A stretch of DNA of 64,000 nt from Bacteroidales bacterium (GTDB taxonomy: Bacteria; Bacteroidota; Bacteroidia; Bacteroidales; F082). Numbering within the stretch: position 1 is the stretch's first letter; the number at the start of each line of letters is the position of its first letter. This document shows positions 55,973 to 63,473 of this stretch, piece after piece. The stretch is from positions 224,938 to 288,937 of the forward strand of contig JALNZU010000001.1 of assembly GCA_023229245.1 (NCBI GenBank), written 5' to 3'. A program made the translations under genes and the position numbers. The notes below the pieces were generated by a model. The model was not told where the DNA came from. It ran no database searches and was given only the letters and a program-made list of their open reading frames with translations.

Positions 55973-56800
55973 TTTTGATTTATAATATTCAATTAATTTT
56001 TTTGTCTTATAAAAGGATTTATTTCTTTCCCAATAATCAAAAGCTTGTTGTATTGAACCAATCTGAATACCTGTGTCAAAATAGGGTTCATTAGAAATTC
56101 TGAAAGGTTCGGGTTTTATATGTTTTTGCTTAGATACTTCCTTAATGAAGTGCTGATTTGTTTGAACTGCTTCAATTAGGTGATTATCTGCTGAATTATA
56201 ATCTCCTTTTAGGACGTAAAGAGAAACAAGTCCAAACTTAAACTCTATTGAAAAATCATCTTCGTATTTTTCTATTAATTTTTCTGCCTGATTATACTCT
56301 TTCAATACTAAAAGCGTCTCCAATAACAAATATCTTATACCTTGATTGTCATTTTCATTGAAAGACAAGTTTTCTTGATATAATTTTAAAGCTGAATTAT
56401 AGTTCTTGGCGTATTGGCATTCGAGTCCGTAAATTTGACAAGCTCTTAAAAACGGTCTGTTTTCAAGCCAACCCCAACTTATTTTACCAATCCTATAATC
56501 GAAATCCTTTGGGAAACATTCTTTACCCAATGTATAAGCTTTCTCTGCTGTCAATAAGCTTTCAAAAGTTTTGTTTTGATTTCGGAAAGCAATACTTAAA
56601 TGGTTATACGCATCTATATGATAAGGATGATTCTTGATTAAGGATTTAAAGATACGTTCTGCTTCTTTATCGTTGTAATCAAGAAAATCAACACCTTCAT
56701 AGAAGAGATCAAAAACATTTTCATTATCAATTGAGGATGGGTAAACAAATTCCCATTCGTTGTCGTCATATTGGCGTAAAAAAGGCTTTTCTGTCTTCAT
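55967..56800 (-). CDS. TPR-repeat protein (ST7-like)
   Basis: The 277-residue soluble protein has at least three tetratricopeptide units: DAYNHLSIAFRNQNKTFESL, YAKNYNSALKLYQENLSF followed by NDNQGIRYLLLETLLVLKEY, and LYVLKGDYNSADNHLIEAV. The block NRPFLRACQIYGLE...NDNQGIRYLL resembles ST7-type TPR proteins. It probably acts as a protein-interaction scaffold. It overlaps the upstream small gene as ATGA, so the two form one two-gene cassette. Confidence 0.75.
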   Translation of the reverse strand: MKTEKPFLRQYDDNEWEFVYPSSIDNENVFDLFYEGVDFLDYNDKEAERIFKSLIKNHPYHIDAYNHLSIAFRNQNKTFESLLTAEKAYTLGKECFPKDFDYRIGKISWGWLENRPFLRACQIYGLECQYAKNYNSALKLYQENLSFNENDNQGIRYLLLETLLVLKEYNQAEKLIEKYEDDFSIEFKFGLVSLYVLKGDYNSADNHLIEAVQTNQHFIKEVSKQKHIKPEPFRISNEPYFDTGIQIGSIQQAFDYWERNKSFYKTKKLIEYYKSKL

Positions 56801-57060
56801 AAATAAGAATTTATATTTTGTGAAATGGAATCAAAAGTTAGAGGTTCTGTAAAATCTACTTCTACTAGACGAATGCCTAGATCAGTGCAAAGATAATGCT
56901 CACTATCTGGTGTTTTTGAAAATGAAATGAATGTGCCGTACTGAGTTGGATAGTGTACAAATAGAAAGGGTAGTTCTTCTTTCTTGGCAGGCAATTTTAG
57001 AGTTACCTTTGATAACTCTATGTTATTTGAAGCAATATTTCTAGTCGTCCTTTTTATCAT
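56797..57060 (-). CDS. Small hypothetical protein coupled to the TPR gene
   Basis: The 87-residue protein has a basic N-terminus and a region ELPFLFVHYPTQYGTFISFS with beta character. No family recognised. Four-base overlap with the TPR gene suggests a shared function in the cassette. Confidence 0.65.
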   Translation of the reverse strand: MIKRTTRNIASNNIELSKVTLKLPAKKEELPFLFVHYPTQYGTFISFSKTPDSEHYLCTDLGIRLVEVDFTEPLTFDSISQNINSYL

Positions 57061-57093
57061 AATGTTTGAGTTGTATGTTCTTTCTTAACTTGC

Positions 57094-57228
57094 CACTAAC
57101 GTCTGACCAGCTTGCCGCTGTAAAGGATTTTTACCAAAACACTTCGAGCGACAAAGCTCAAATTTACGAAAGGTTGTCGAACGGAGACGCTCGATCCGCC
57201 TAACGCAAAACTGGCTGTCATGTTCCCG
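57094..57228. repeat. attC site of the Fic toxin-antitoxin cassette
   Basis: Boxes CACTAAC (57094-57100) and GTTCCCG (57222-57228). Inner arms GTCTGACCAGCTTGCCGC and, reversed, GACAGCCAGTTTTGCGTTAG are imperfect complements. The same arm sequence family occurs in the attC at 61275-61406. 135 bp. Confidence 0.7.
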
Positions 57229-57235
57229 TTCTTTT

Positions 57236-57841
57236 CTAATTGTTGTTTTCAATAAGTTCAAAAATAAGGTTGGATAATGTCGTAATATCACTGTCAATTG
57301 TTCCTTTCATATATCTTTCGTAAACACTTTTGTCGTCTGGTGGGTTGAGTGTTAATATCAGTCCTTTTTCTAAGGCAAGAAGTCTTAAAAATTCTCGTTG
57401 TGTCCGTCCGTTTCCTTCTCTAAATGGATGAAGATAATTTATGTGGTCTACTATTTCCGCAAGTTTGTTGGATAGTTGTCTTTTATCTTTTTTTGAAGTT
57501 TCTTTGTATTCGGTAATTAAAGAATTAATGTATCTAAACGCATTGTCAAAATGTGTTGTCGGGAAAAATTGTTTTCCTTCTTTATTTATTTCCACTATTC
57601 TTTTTCTACCCGCCCATTCATAAATGTCTTGAAAAAGATGTTTGTGGATTTTGAATAAGCTGTCAATCCCTTTAATTTTTATGGGATTTTCGTAAAGTTC
57701 TTTTAGTCGTTTCGTTACAGCACTACTTTCTACGAAAATTAACTCTTCCTTATCCGAAATACCTAATAAGTTTCTAAGTATTCCTGATTCAGGATCGATA
57801 TAGGTATAGTCAAGGTCAATATAGTTGTAGGAATTAGACAT
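57236..57841 (-). CDS. Fic/DOC family AMPylating toxin
   Basis: The ATG at 57841 gives 201 residues. The core reads IHKHLFQDIYEWAGRKRIVE, then FFPTTHFDNA and the catalytic loop YLHPFREGNGRTQREFL with His138, a complete HPFxxGNGRxxR. The protein lacks its own inhibitory motif. It overlaps the upstream antitoxin gene by eight bases. This is the FicT-FicA/VbhT-VbhA toxin-antitoxin layout: the toxin AMPylates targets such as gyrase or topoisomerase IV in known cases. Confidence 0.9.
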   Translation of the reverse strand: MSNSYNYIDLDYTYIDPESGILRNLLGISDKEELIFVESSAVTKRLKELYENPIKIKGIDSLFKIHKHLFQDIYEWAGRKRIVEINKEGKQFFPTTHFDNAFRYINSLITEYKETSKKDKRQLSNKLAEIVDHINYLHPFREGNGRTQREFLRLLALEKGLILTLNPPDDKSVYERYMKGTIDSDITTLSNLIFELIENNN

Positions 57842-58055
57842 AAGCTTTTTGTTTGGCAAAAGTCACTAATTCACTCAATGAGATTTTACCTGTTATGTAG
57901 TCTCGAATAATCCCGATTCCTTTTGGTGTTGGCTTAAAACCTTCAAACATATTGCTTCCTAAAGCATTGACTGTCCCTTCAAAAGTTTTCAAGTCTTCAA
58001 ATTTCACACCCATTATGGTTAAATTGTTTCTGTCTATTTCTATTGTATTAAACAT
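57834..58055 (-). CDS. Fic antitoxin (VbhA/FicA-like)
   Basis: The ATG at 58055 gives 73 residues. SNMFEG at residues 34-39 fits the inhibitory helix motif (S/T)xxxE(G/N), in which the glutamate pushes ATP out of position in the Fic partner. The C-terminal LSELVTFAKQKAYV resembles the antitoxin_VbhA tail. It is the first gene of the pair and ends eight bases inside the toxin gene. A TTG three codons upstream is a less likely start. Confidence 0.82.
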   Translation of the reverse strand: MFNTIEIDRNNLTIMGVKFEDLKTFEGTVNALGSNMFEGFKPTPKGIGIIRDYITGKISLSELVTFAKQKAYV

Positions 58056-58064
58056 ATCTTTCAA

Positions 58065-58613
58065 GTTTCGTTACTAAACTGGATATTTCGGTGATACTGA
58101 CTCCCATTCCGGTGATACTGACCCCCTTGATAATTTGATCGATTTAAAAGAACATTTCTACTGACAATATTACAGTTTTTTTTTCACAGACTTTCACCTT
58201 TCAGAAAAATTCTGTATGAAATGTGAACTAATATGTCTAATATGGCATCTTCTATTGTTTCTTCTCCAATTACATCATACCAGCTTGCCGCAGGCAGCTG
58301 ACTTACTATGATAGTAGACATCCCGATGGAAAGCTGATGAAAAATCATTCAACGAATTTACAACCCAAAGGGGTCAGTATGCTCCGGAATCTTATTGATT
58401 TTCCCATTCTTTTGAAAAAAGGGAGGAGAGTCAGTATCTGTCGGTATGTACGGTTGGGAAAAGTTGAAAAGTAAAATACCTTGAATTAGTAACACCCAGC
58501 TGAGGCTCCGGTTTATCCATTAGGGTAAGATCTTATCCTATTGGATATGAAAAACAAAAAAAAGGCCGGTCATTATAGATAAAATGGCTCGGAAAATCAA
58601 AAAATCAGGCTCA
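58065..58613. other. Insertion-sequence debris between cassettes
   Basis: About 550 bp without genes. Two direct copies of CGGTGATACTGACYCCC (58091-58130), then AAGGGGTCAGTATGCTCCGG (58376) and GAGTCAGTATCTGTCGG (58429) in inverted sense, look like ends of an IS21-family element with its transposase genes lost. The segment 58375-58480 is similar to 34681-34790. The event separated the Fic cassette from its attachment border. Confidence 0.5.
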
Positions 58614-58687
58614 AATTTCTTCTCAACACTGAGCTTCCGAATTGAAACCCCATAGGTAGAAAAAAGTCCTGCTACGCTTCTGTCAAC
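58614..58687. repeat. Leader part of the attI-like repeat, partial copy D
   Basis: Minus strand begins GTTGACAGAAGCGTAGC and runs through GGTTTCAATTCGGAAGCTCA, as in copies B and C, then diverges at GAGAAGAAA. The attI-like half is missing, probably replaced by insertion-sequence debris. Confidence 0.75.
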
Positions 58688-58806
58688 GTCCAGCATATTG
58701 GCGAAGTGGCGGCTTCCACTAATGTTCCTGCGGGGCAGTAACTTTCAATTCCGCACTACCCTTTCTGCGGGTTACTGCCGCCATTTAGCCAATATGCTTG
58801 TTGTAG
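58681..58806. repeat. attC site of the lipoprotein cassette
   Basis: Boxes TGTCAAC (58681-58687) and GTTGTAG (58800-58806). Inner arms AGCATATTGGC-gaagt-GGCGGC and GCCGCC-attta-GCCAATATGCT are perfect complements around a five-base internal loop. A further stem GGCAGTAAC / GTTACTGCC sits inside. The cassette's first bases, TTGTAGGC (from 59771 on minus), repeat the outer box. 126 bp. Confidence 0.88.
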
Positions 58807-58827
58807 GCTGTGCATTTTTTTAGATTT

Positions 58828-59670
58828 TCATGGTATGTAGTTGTCCCCATTAATATTAAGCCTTGCTTGGTCTCCGTTTGTACTAGTAAGTGTTATCCAA
58901 TTAAAATGACCTTTATCAAAATGCTTTTTACCTACTTCGAAAATAGTAAAAAAATCGGAAGTCATTGTTAACAAGTAAGGAATACTATAATAATCAGGAG
59001 GCCAGCTTGTCATAATTGGCTTGCCAGTTTCATCAACATTTTCAAAGTAAATATGATAGTTAATTGTATCTTTTAAGCCCAATGCTCTTAAATCGTCAAT
59101 AAAATCCATTGCAAAAGATATATTTTGTTCCCCTCGAACTACAACAACTCCGTGTACCAGATTTTTAGGTAAAATATGTGTTTCTTTAACGCTACTTGAA
59201 AAGTAGTCGTTGTTTGGGATATTTAAAATTGCTGTTTCTTTGCTAAAAATCATTTCAGATTGAACTGTAAAACTTGCTGTTTTAACGATAAATTTATAAG
59301 TTCCTTCGTTTAACAAATTTTCAGGAATATAAATACTCCCATTTGAGACACATCCGCTAACAGGTTCAGGAGTTGGCATTGGAAAAACAGGACATTTACC
59401 CTTATTAATTATATCAACTAAACTAACTTCAATTCTTTTTTGATTGTTGTCAATCTGAAACTCAAATTTCAATTCATAAAGATTTTCAAACCGTTCAACG
59501 TCAGAAAAACTAAAAATATATCCTCGTCCTTGTTCGTTGAAAACTTCGTGATTCCACCATAGTGTTAGTCCTTCAGAGCCAACTTTCTCAATCTTGTTTT
59601 TTTCGCAGCCAACAGTCAAGAATAAAGTAACTGTAATTGCCGTAACTAAAATTACAAATCCATTTTTCAT
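58828..59670 (-). CDS. Hypothetical lipoprotein, cassette-borne
   Basis: The 280-residue protein has a lipoprotein signal ending FLTVGC. The mature part starts EKNKIEKVGSEGLTLWWNHE and contains FPMPTPEPVSGCVSNGSIYI and LTLTSTNGDQARLNINGD, with the beta-rich character of a surface lipoprotein. No family recognised. Single gene in the cassette bounded by copy C of the attI-like repeat upstream and its attC downstream. Confidence 0.75.
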   Translation of the reverse strand: MKNGFVILVTAITVTLFLTVGCEKNKIEKVGSEGLTLWWNHEVFNEQGRGYIFSFSDVERFENLYELKFEFQIDNNQKRIEVSLVDIINKGKCPVFPMPTPEPVSGCVSNGSIYIPENLLNEGTYKFIVKTASFTVQSEMIFSKETAILNIPNNDYFSSSVKETHILPKNLVHGVVVVRGEQNISFAMDFIDDLRALGLKDTINYHIYFENVDETGKPIMTSWPPDYYSIPYLLTMTSDFFTIFEVGKKHFDKGHFNWITLTSTNGDQARLNINGDNYIP

Positions 59671-59770
59671 TTTTCATTTAGTTTTTATGTTTTGTCAGAC
59701 GGTTTATATTTTCTTTAACGTTCAATTTTCTGTTTCATTGTTGCACTACGCTGTTCCTCATTGCCTACAA

Positions 59771-59981
59771 CATCTAATTACCGCAATAAATATACAACAT
59801 TCGCTAATACAATCTATATAACATTCGCTAATCCATTTTAAGTATTTGCGTCCATGATATATATAATGCATAAGATCAAATAGATACAGAAATAAACAGT
59901 TTATTTTTTTCTTCTCAAAAACTGAGCTCCCGAGTTGAAACCCCATAGATAGAATAAAAGACCCGCTACGCTTCTGTCAAC
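59771..59981. repeat. attI-like repeat unit, copy C
   Basis: The unit of about 210 bp lies between the R' box of the NucS-like cassette's attC (59975-59981) and the start of the lipoprotein cassette. On minus it reads from GTTGACAGAAGCGTAGC through TTAGCGAATGTTATATAG, a second TTAGCGAATGTTGTATA, to GGTAATTAGATG at the junction. It is about 90 percent identical by eye to copy B; its second half matches copy A beside the recombinase fragment. Confidence 0.85.
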
Positions 59982-60039
59982 AAAGACTTAAGCCGAAATT
60001 TCGCTGCGCTTCATTTCGTTTAAGTCCTATATGTTATGC
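59975..60039. repeat. attC site of the NucS-like nuclease cassette
   Basis: Boxes TGTCAAC (59975-59981) and GTTATGC (60033-60039). Arms GACTTAAGCCGAAATTTCG and, reversed, GACTTAAACGAAAT pair with one extra base, as in canonical attC. The gene's stop codon is inside the outer box. The cassette's first bases (TTATGCAAC, from 61072 on minus) repeat it. 65 bp, the clearest site in the window. Confidence 0.92.
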
Positions 60040-61044
60040 AACGGTTTCATCATCTGTTTTTATTTCGTCAAGTAGATTTTTAACGAATTCCTTTTGACCT
60101 TCTCTAATGCTAAAATTATCCTTTTCCCAATGGAATTTAGGGTATTCATAATAAATAATTTGTCTTAAAAAATCTTTTTTAGCTTGACCAAGTTGGTTTG
60201 AAATTAAAGCAATAAAATACCCTGCTTTATTCTCATCAATTGCTTTACCTACACGTACAAATTCCTTTTTGAGTTGCTCTCGGGTAATTTTTTCTTTTCT
60301 TAGTAAAAATGGAAGCATTATATCACGAATACGCTTAGAAGACCATTGTTTATTGTTTAAATAATTTTTTAAAAGTTCTTTGAGTTTATCAGGTTCATAA
60401 TTCCCAGGTTCGTCGGACATTGGAATTTTAAATTTCTTTTTGTTGGTCTTTTCTTTTTCAACTTCTTCGGGAATGATTACTGTTTTAGATAATAATTCGT
60501 TACCAGAAGAGGTCTTAACATAATTTAGAACAATTGCATTTATAGCTAAGTCGTACTTTGAAGAAAGCCATTCAATCATCCTACTCAAAGCTTCATCAAT
60601 GGAAAATCCAACCAAAAGTAAACGTTGAGCATTGTTTATAGTTAACTCATCAATTTCGATATTCTCAAAATTATCGGTTAAATAATCTTCTAAAGAGTTG
60701 TCGGAATACTTTAAACAAATTTCATTTATTTTATCAATATCCCAATTCGCAACATCAGATGCATAATCTATGGCTTGTGCTAACACTTCTCTTGCTAATT
60801 TATCTCGTTTAAGCTCTACGATTACTAAGTTCCCATTATTGTCAATACCAATATAATCTAATGGTCCAGACTTAGTCCATACCTGCTCTCCAATAATTAG
60901 AATATCTTCACCTAAAATCTTAGGATTTGTTTTGAGCCATCGTTCTAAATCATCTTTTTCCTTTCGTCCATTATCTGCGAGAGTTGTGTTAATTTCGATT
61001 AGTTCTCCATTAATTATCTCCCAAGTCTTAATCTCTGTTCCCAT
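60034..61044 (-). CDS. NucS-like / DUF91 PDDEXK nuclease domain protein
   Basis: The 336-residue protein has an N-terminal region LERWLKTNPKILGEDILIIG and a PDDEXK core GPLDYIGIDNNGNLVIVELK (D and ExK catalytic residues) followed by AREVLAQAIDYASDVANW, as in endonuclease NucS and DUF91-type proteins. The C-terminal 150 residues, rich in Lys and Glu, are not recognised. Such cassette nucleases may serve defence or DNA repair; not known here. It starts 28 bp after the cassette border. Confidence 0.8.
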   Translation of the reverse strand: MGTEIKTWEIINGELIEINTTLADNGRKEKDDLERWLKTNPKILGEDILIIGEQVWTKSGPLDYIGIDNNGNLVIVELKRDKLAREVLAQAIDYASDVANWDIDKINEICLKYSDNSLEDYLTDNFENIEIDELTINNAQRLLLVGFSIDEALSRMIEWLSSKYDLAINAIVLNYVKTSSGNELLSKTVIIPEEVEKEKTNKKKFKIPMSDEPGNYEPDKLKELLKNYLNNKQWSSKRIRDIMLPFLLRKEKITREQLKKEFVRVGKAIDENKAGYFIALISNQLGQAKKDFLRQIIYYEYPKFHWEKDNFSIREGQKEFVKNLLDEIKTDDETVA

Positions 61045-61071
61045 ATTTCTGTTTTCTTACCTGTTGCATAA

Positions 61072-61281
61072 CATCTAATTACCACAGTAAATATACAACA
61101 TTCGCTAATACAATCTATATAACATTCGCTAATCCATTTTAAGTATTTGTGTCCATGATATATATAATACTTAAAATCAAATAGATACAATAAAAAACAG
61201 TTTATTTTTTTCTTCTCAACAACTGAGCTTCCAAATTGAAATCCCATAGATAGAAAAAAGACCCGCTACGCTTCTGTCAAC
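61072..61281. repeat. attI-like repeat unit, copy B
   Basis: Same structure as copy C: on minus from GTTGACAGAAGCGTAGC to GGTAATTAGATG, with a tandem TTAGCGAATGTT-TATA pair. It lies between the DUF2200 cassette's attC and the nuclease cassette. A frame starting MGFQFGSSVVEKKK spans it but is not conserved in copy D. Confidence 0.85.
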
Positions 61282-61406
61282 GTTTGACCAGCTTTGCGGT
61301 CGGGCGGAATTTTCTACCGAAAATTCCAAATGCTAAAGTTTAAATTTACAACAAAGTTTTCAAACGGAAAACTTCAACCCGCCTGACGCAAAACTGGCTG
61401 TTGGCA
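61275..61406. repeat. attC site of the DUF1801-DUF4199-DUF2200 cassette
   Basis: Boxes TGTCAAC (61275-61281) and GTTGGCA (61400-61406). Arms GACCAGCTTTGCGGTCGGGC and, reversed, AGCCAGTTTTGCGTCAGGCG are imperfect complements. The cassette's first bases (TTGGCAGT, from 62767 on minus) repeat the outer box. 132 bp. Confidence 0.88.
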
Positions 61407-61415
61407 GTTCGTTAT

Positions 61416-61778
61416 TTATTCTCTTAATATTTTTTCCATTTTCTTGCCCTTTGCCAATTCGTCAATAAGTTTGTCTAAATATCTCACTTGTTTTGTCAAA
61501 GGATTTTCTATTTCTTCAATTCTGTAACCGCAAATGACACCTGTTATCAGTTGTGCTTTGGGGTTCAATGTTGCTCTTTCAAAAAATGTTTCAAACGTTA
61601 CTTTTTCGTCAATGAGCCTTTGAAGTTCCTTGTTGTCAAAACTTGTTAGCCATTCAATAACTTGGTGCAATTCTTCAATTGTTCTGCCTTTAGTCTGCAC
61701 TTTCGTTACATAATGTGGATAGACAGATGCAAAAACCATTTTGGCAATTTGTTCGTTATGTTTTTCTGTTACTTGCAT
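61416..61778 (-). CDS. DUF2200 domain-containing protein
   Basis: The 120-residue protein has the DUF2200 pattern: HNEQIAKMVFASVYPHYVTK, KGRTIEELHQVIEWLTSF, FFERATLNPKAQLITGVICGYRIEEIENPL and a basic tail. Function unknown. Its start overlaps the DUF4199 stop as TAATG, so translation is coupled. Last gene of a three-gene cassette. Confidence 0.9.
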   Translation of the reverse strand: MQVTEKHNEQIAKMVFASVYPHYVTKVQTKGRTIEELHQVIEWLTSFDNKELQRLIDEKVTFETFFERATLNPKAQLITGVICGYRIEEIENPLTKQVRYLDKLIDELAKGKKMEKILRE

Positions 61779-62266
61779 TATTTATTCGTTTTCGTCCGTA
61801 TAAAAATCATTGTGATTGCTATCGTAACAACTCCCATAATTAATGCCGAAATTACACCTTGTTTCGCATAGTTTGGATAATTAAAATTGGCTTCTGCTTC
61901 TGCTGTCGTTTTGAAATAACCAATTTCTACTGAACGTTTTATTACGTTGGGGAAATATTCGGGTGTGATAACATACGAAGTTATCCATTGTGTAAGTGGA
62001 CTAATCAATGCAATGATAACAGACAAAATAATTCCCGAAATTAGTCCTTGTTTGTAGTTCATTTGTCCGTCATAGAAATTTTTCTTTTTGTCTTTCAATG
62101 CCATTACCATTACAATAATTGCAGGAATTGCAAAAAGGTTAGTAAGGTAAAGATGATAGTCAATGTATTTTCCGTGTAATCCACTTATTTTCTCTAAAAC
62201 CATCCAAAGCAAACCAACCAACGAAAAAATGATTGCCCACTTAAATTCTATTTTGAGGTTTTTCAT
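61778..62266 (-). CDS. DUF4199 membrane protein
   Basis: The 162-residue protein has four predicted membrane helices (residues 11-24, 40-58, 77-95, 132-154) and the family segment FYDGQMNYKQGLISGIILSV followed by EIGYFKTTAEAEANFNYPNY. DUF4199 proteins are frequent in Bacteroidota; function unknown. Middle gene of the three-gene cassette, 11 bp after the DUF1801 gene. Confidence 0.88.
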   Translation of the reverse strand: MKNLKIEFKWAIIFSLVGLLWMVLEKISGLHGKYIDYHLYLTNLFAIPAIIVMVMALKDKKKNFYDGQMNYKQGLISGIILSVIIALISPLTQWITSYVITPEYFPNVIKRSVEIGYFKTTAEAEANFNYPNYAKQGVISALIMGVVTIAITMIFIRTKTNK

Positions 62267-62277
62267 ATTGAATTGAG

Positions 62278-62691
62278 TTATTTGGTTTGTAATGCTGCTT
62301 TAATAAGTTTTTCTAATTGTTTTTGGTCAATGTCTGTCAGTTTGTTGATGTAAAGGCAACCAACACCCGTTTTGAATTTCCCTAATTTTTGAAGAGTTTC
62401 TTCGTGAATGTTAATGTCTATCGCAAGGTGTAAAGAAAGATTTGCTTTTCGTGGTGAAAAACCGATGAGAAACCAATCCACTTCCCTGCCTGTTTTCGGG
62501 CTTTTATATCTTTTGTTGCCAAAACCGATAATTGAAGCACCCCACATTTTGGGTTCTTCGCCACTAATTTTTTTCATTATTTCAATTATGGCAAAACTGT
62601 CTGCTCGTTGCTGTTCATTGTCCACCTTGTTAATAAAGTCCTCAACGCTTGCATCCGTTTGTTGGGTTTTTATTATTGCTACTTTACTCAT
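62278..62691 (-). CDS. DUF1801 (YdhG-like) domain protein
   Basis: The 137-residue protein shows the DUF1801 pattern: EDFINKVDNEQQRADSFAII, EEPKMWGASIIGFGNKRYKS, GREVDWFLIGFSPRKANLSL and TGVGCLYINKLTDIDQKQLE. The fold is frataxin-like; some members are described as intracellular iron chaperone-like. First gene of the three-gene cassette. Confidence 0.9.
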   Translation of the reverse strand: MSKVAIIKTQQTDASVEDFINKVDNEQQRADSFAIIEIMKKISGEEPKMWGASIIGFGNKRYKSPKTGREVDWFLIGFSPRKANLSLHLAIDINIHEETLQKLGKFKTGVGCLYINKLTDIDQKQLEKLIKAALQTK

Positions 62692-62760
62692 AGATTTTTA
62701 GTTTTTATTATTTTACCGAAGTCCTTTATTTTTTGTCGCTCTGTCGTTCGTTACAATGAC

Positions 62761-62891
62761 TGCCAACGGGCCGCGTATTGGCGATGGGTGGGATTTTAGC
62801 ACTACTGTTGATACAAAGCACAAATGTTGGATTTTGCACTTCCGTTGATGCGAAGCCATTCAGCCCACCTATTGCCAATACGATATTATGT
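62761..62891. repeat. attC site of the HEPN-like cassette
   Basis: Boxes TGCCAAC (62761-62767) and ATTATGT (62885-62891; the consensus G is A). Arms CGTATTGGCGATGGGTGGG and CCCACCTATTGCCAATACG are complementary with one bulge. The cassette's first bases, TTATGTGATGTTTT (from 63474 on minus), repeat the outer box over 14 bp. 131 bp. Confidence 0.88.
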
Positions 62892-62898
62892 GATGTTT

Positions 62899-63441
62899 TT
62901 ATTTGAATCTATTTAGATTTATATTCATTTCCAATGCAATTTCTGGGAAAATAACATTTTCAAATTTCATTAGGAAATTAAATAGTCTTTCATAATTCTC
63001 TTTGTTCATTTCTATTTCCAAAAAAGTTTGATTTTCATCATAAGGCAAGTTTGTAAGTTGACTTACTTTCTGCTCTAGGTCTTTTCTAGATTTAATTGGT
63101 TGGTATCGTACCATTGGAAATTTCAGGCTATACCTTGCGTGAGCTAAAAAATCTCTCAGATGCTGTAACGTTTCGATATCTTCTTGATACCTTTCATAGT
63201 GTGAAGGAAATAATTCTGCAAACTTCCTTTTAATGTCAGGAAAAGATTTTTGCCAATATTCTAGTCTTTTATTCCGGAACTCTATTCTTTCGGAATTGTC
63301 CAAAGAAAAACTTTCTAAAATAGAATTATCTTCTTTTAAAATTACTAAATCTGCCATCACATTTTGAATCCAAATCGTTAAAACTAAAATGTGCCCAGAA
63401 TAAAACATATGTTCTTGGGATTTATTTTCTTCAGTAATCAT
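62899..63441 (-). CDS. HEPN-like hypothetical protein, first cassette
   Basis: The 180-residue all-helical-looking protein contains RDFLAHARYSLKFPMVRY. RDFLAH fits Rx4H, the catalytic motif of HEPN RNases, within the usual 'LRDFLAH' context. The N-terminal helix HMFYSGHILVLTIWIQNVMA is hydrophobic but has polar breaks. Family not recognised; the HEPN assignment is an inference from the motif. It is the cassette nearest to the attI-like site, so the most recently inserted one if the site works as in known integrons. Confidence 0.7.
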   Translation of the reverse strand: MITEENKSQEHMFYSGHILVLTIWIQNVMADLVILKEDNSILESFSLDNSERIEFRNKRLEYWQKSFPDIKRKFAELFPSHYERYQEDIETLQHLRDFLAHARYSLKFPMVRYQPIKSRKDLEQKVSQLTNLPYDENQTFLEIEMNKENYERLFNFLMKFENVIFPEIALEMNINLNRFK

Positions 63442-63473
63442 AATTACACAGTTAGTCTTAAAACATCACATAA

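Noticed and set aside
59758..59946. Minus-strand frame MGFQLGSSVFEKKK... inside attI-like copy C (also 61014-61247 in copy B)
   Set aside because: The frame lies wholly in the repeat, has atypical composition, is broken in copy D by a one-base loss and absent from copy A; the DNA repeat explains the similarity.
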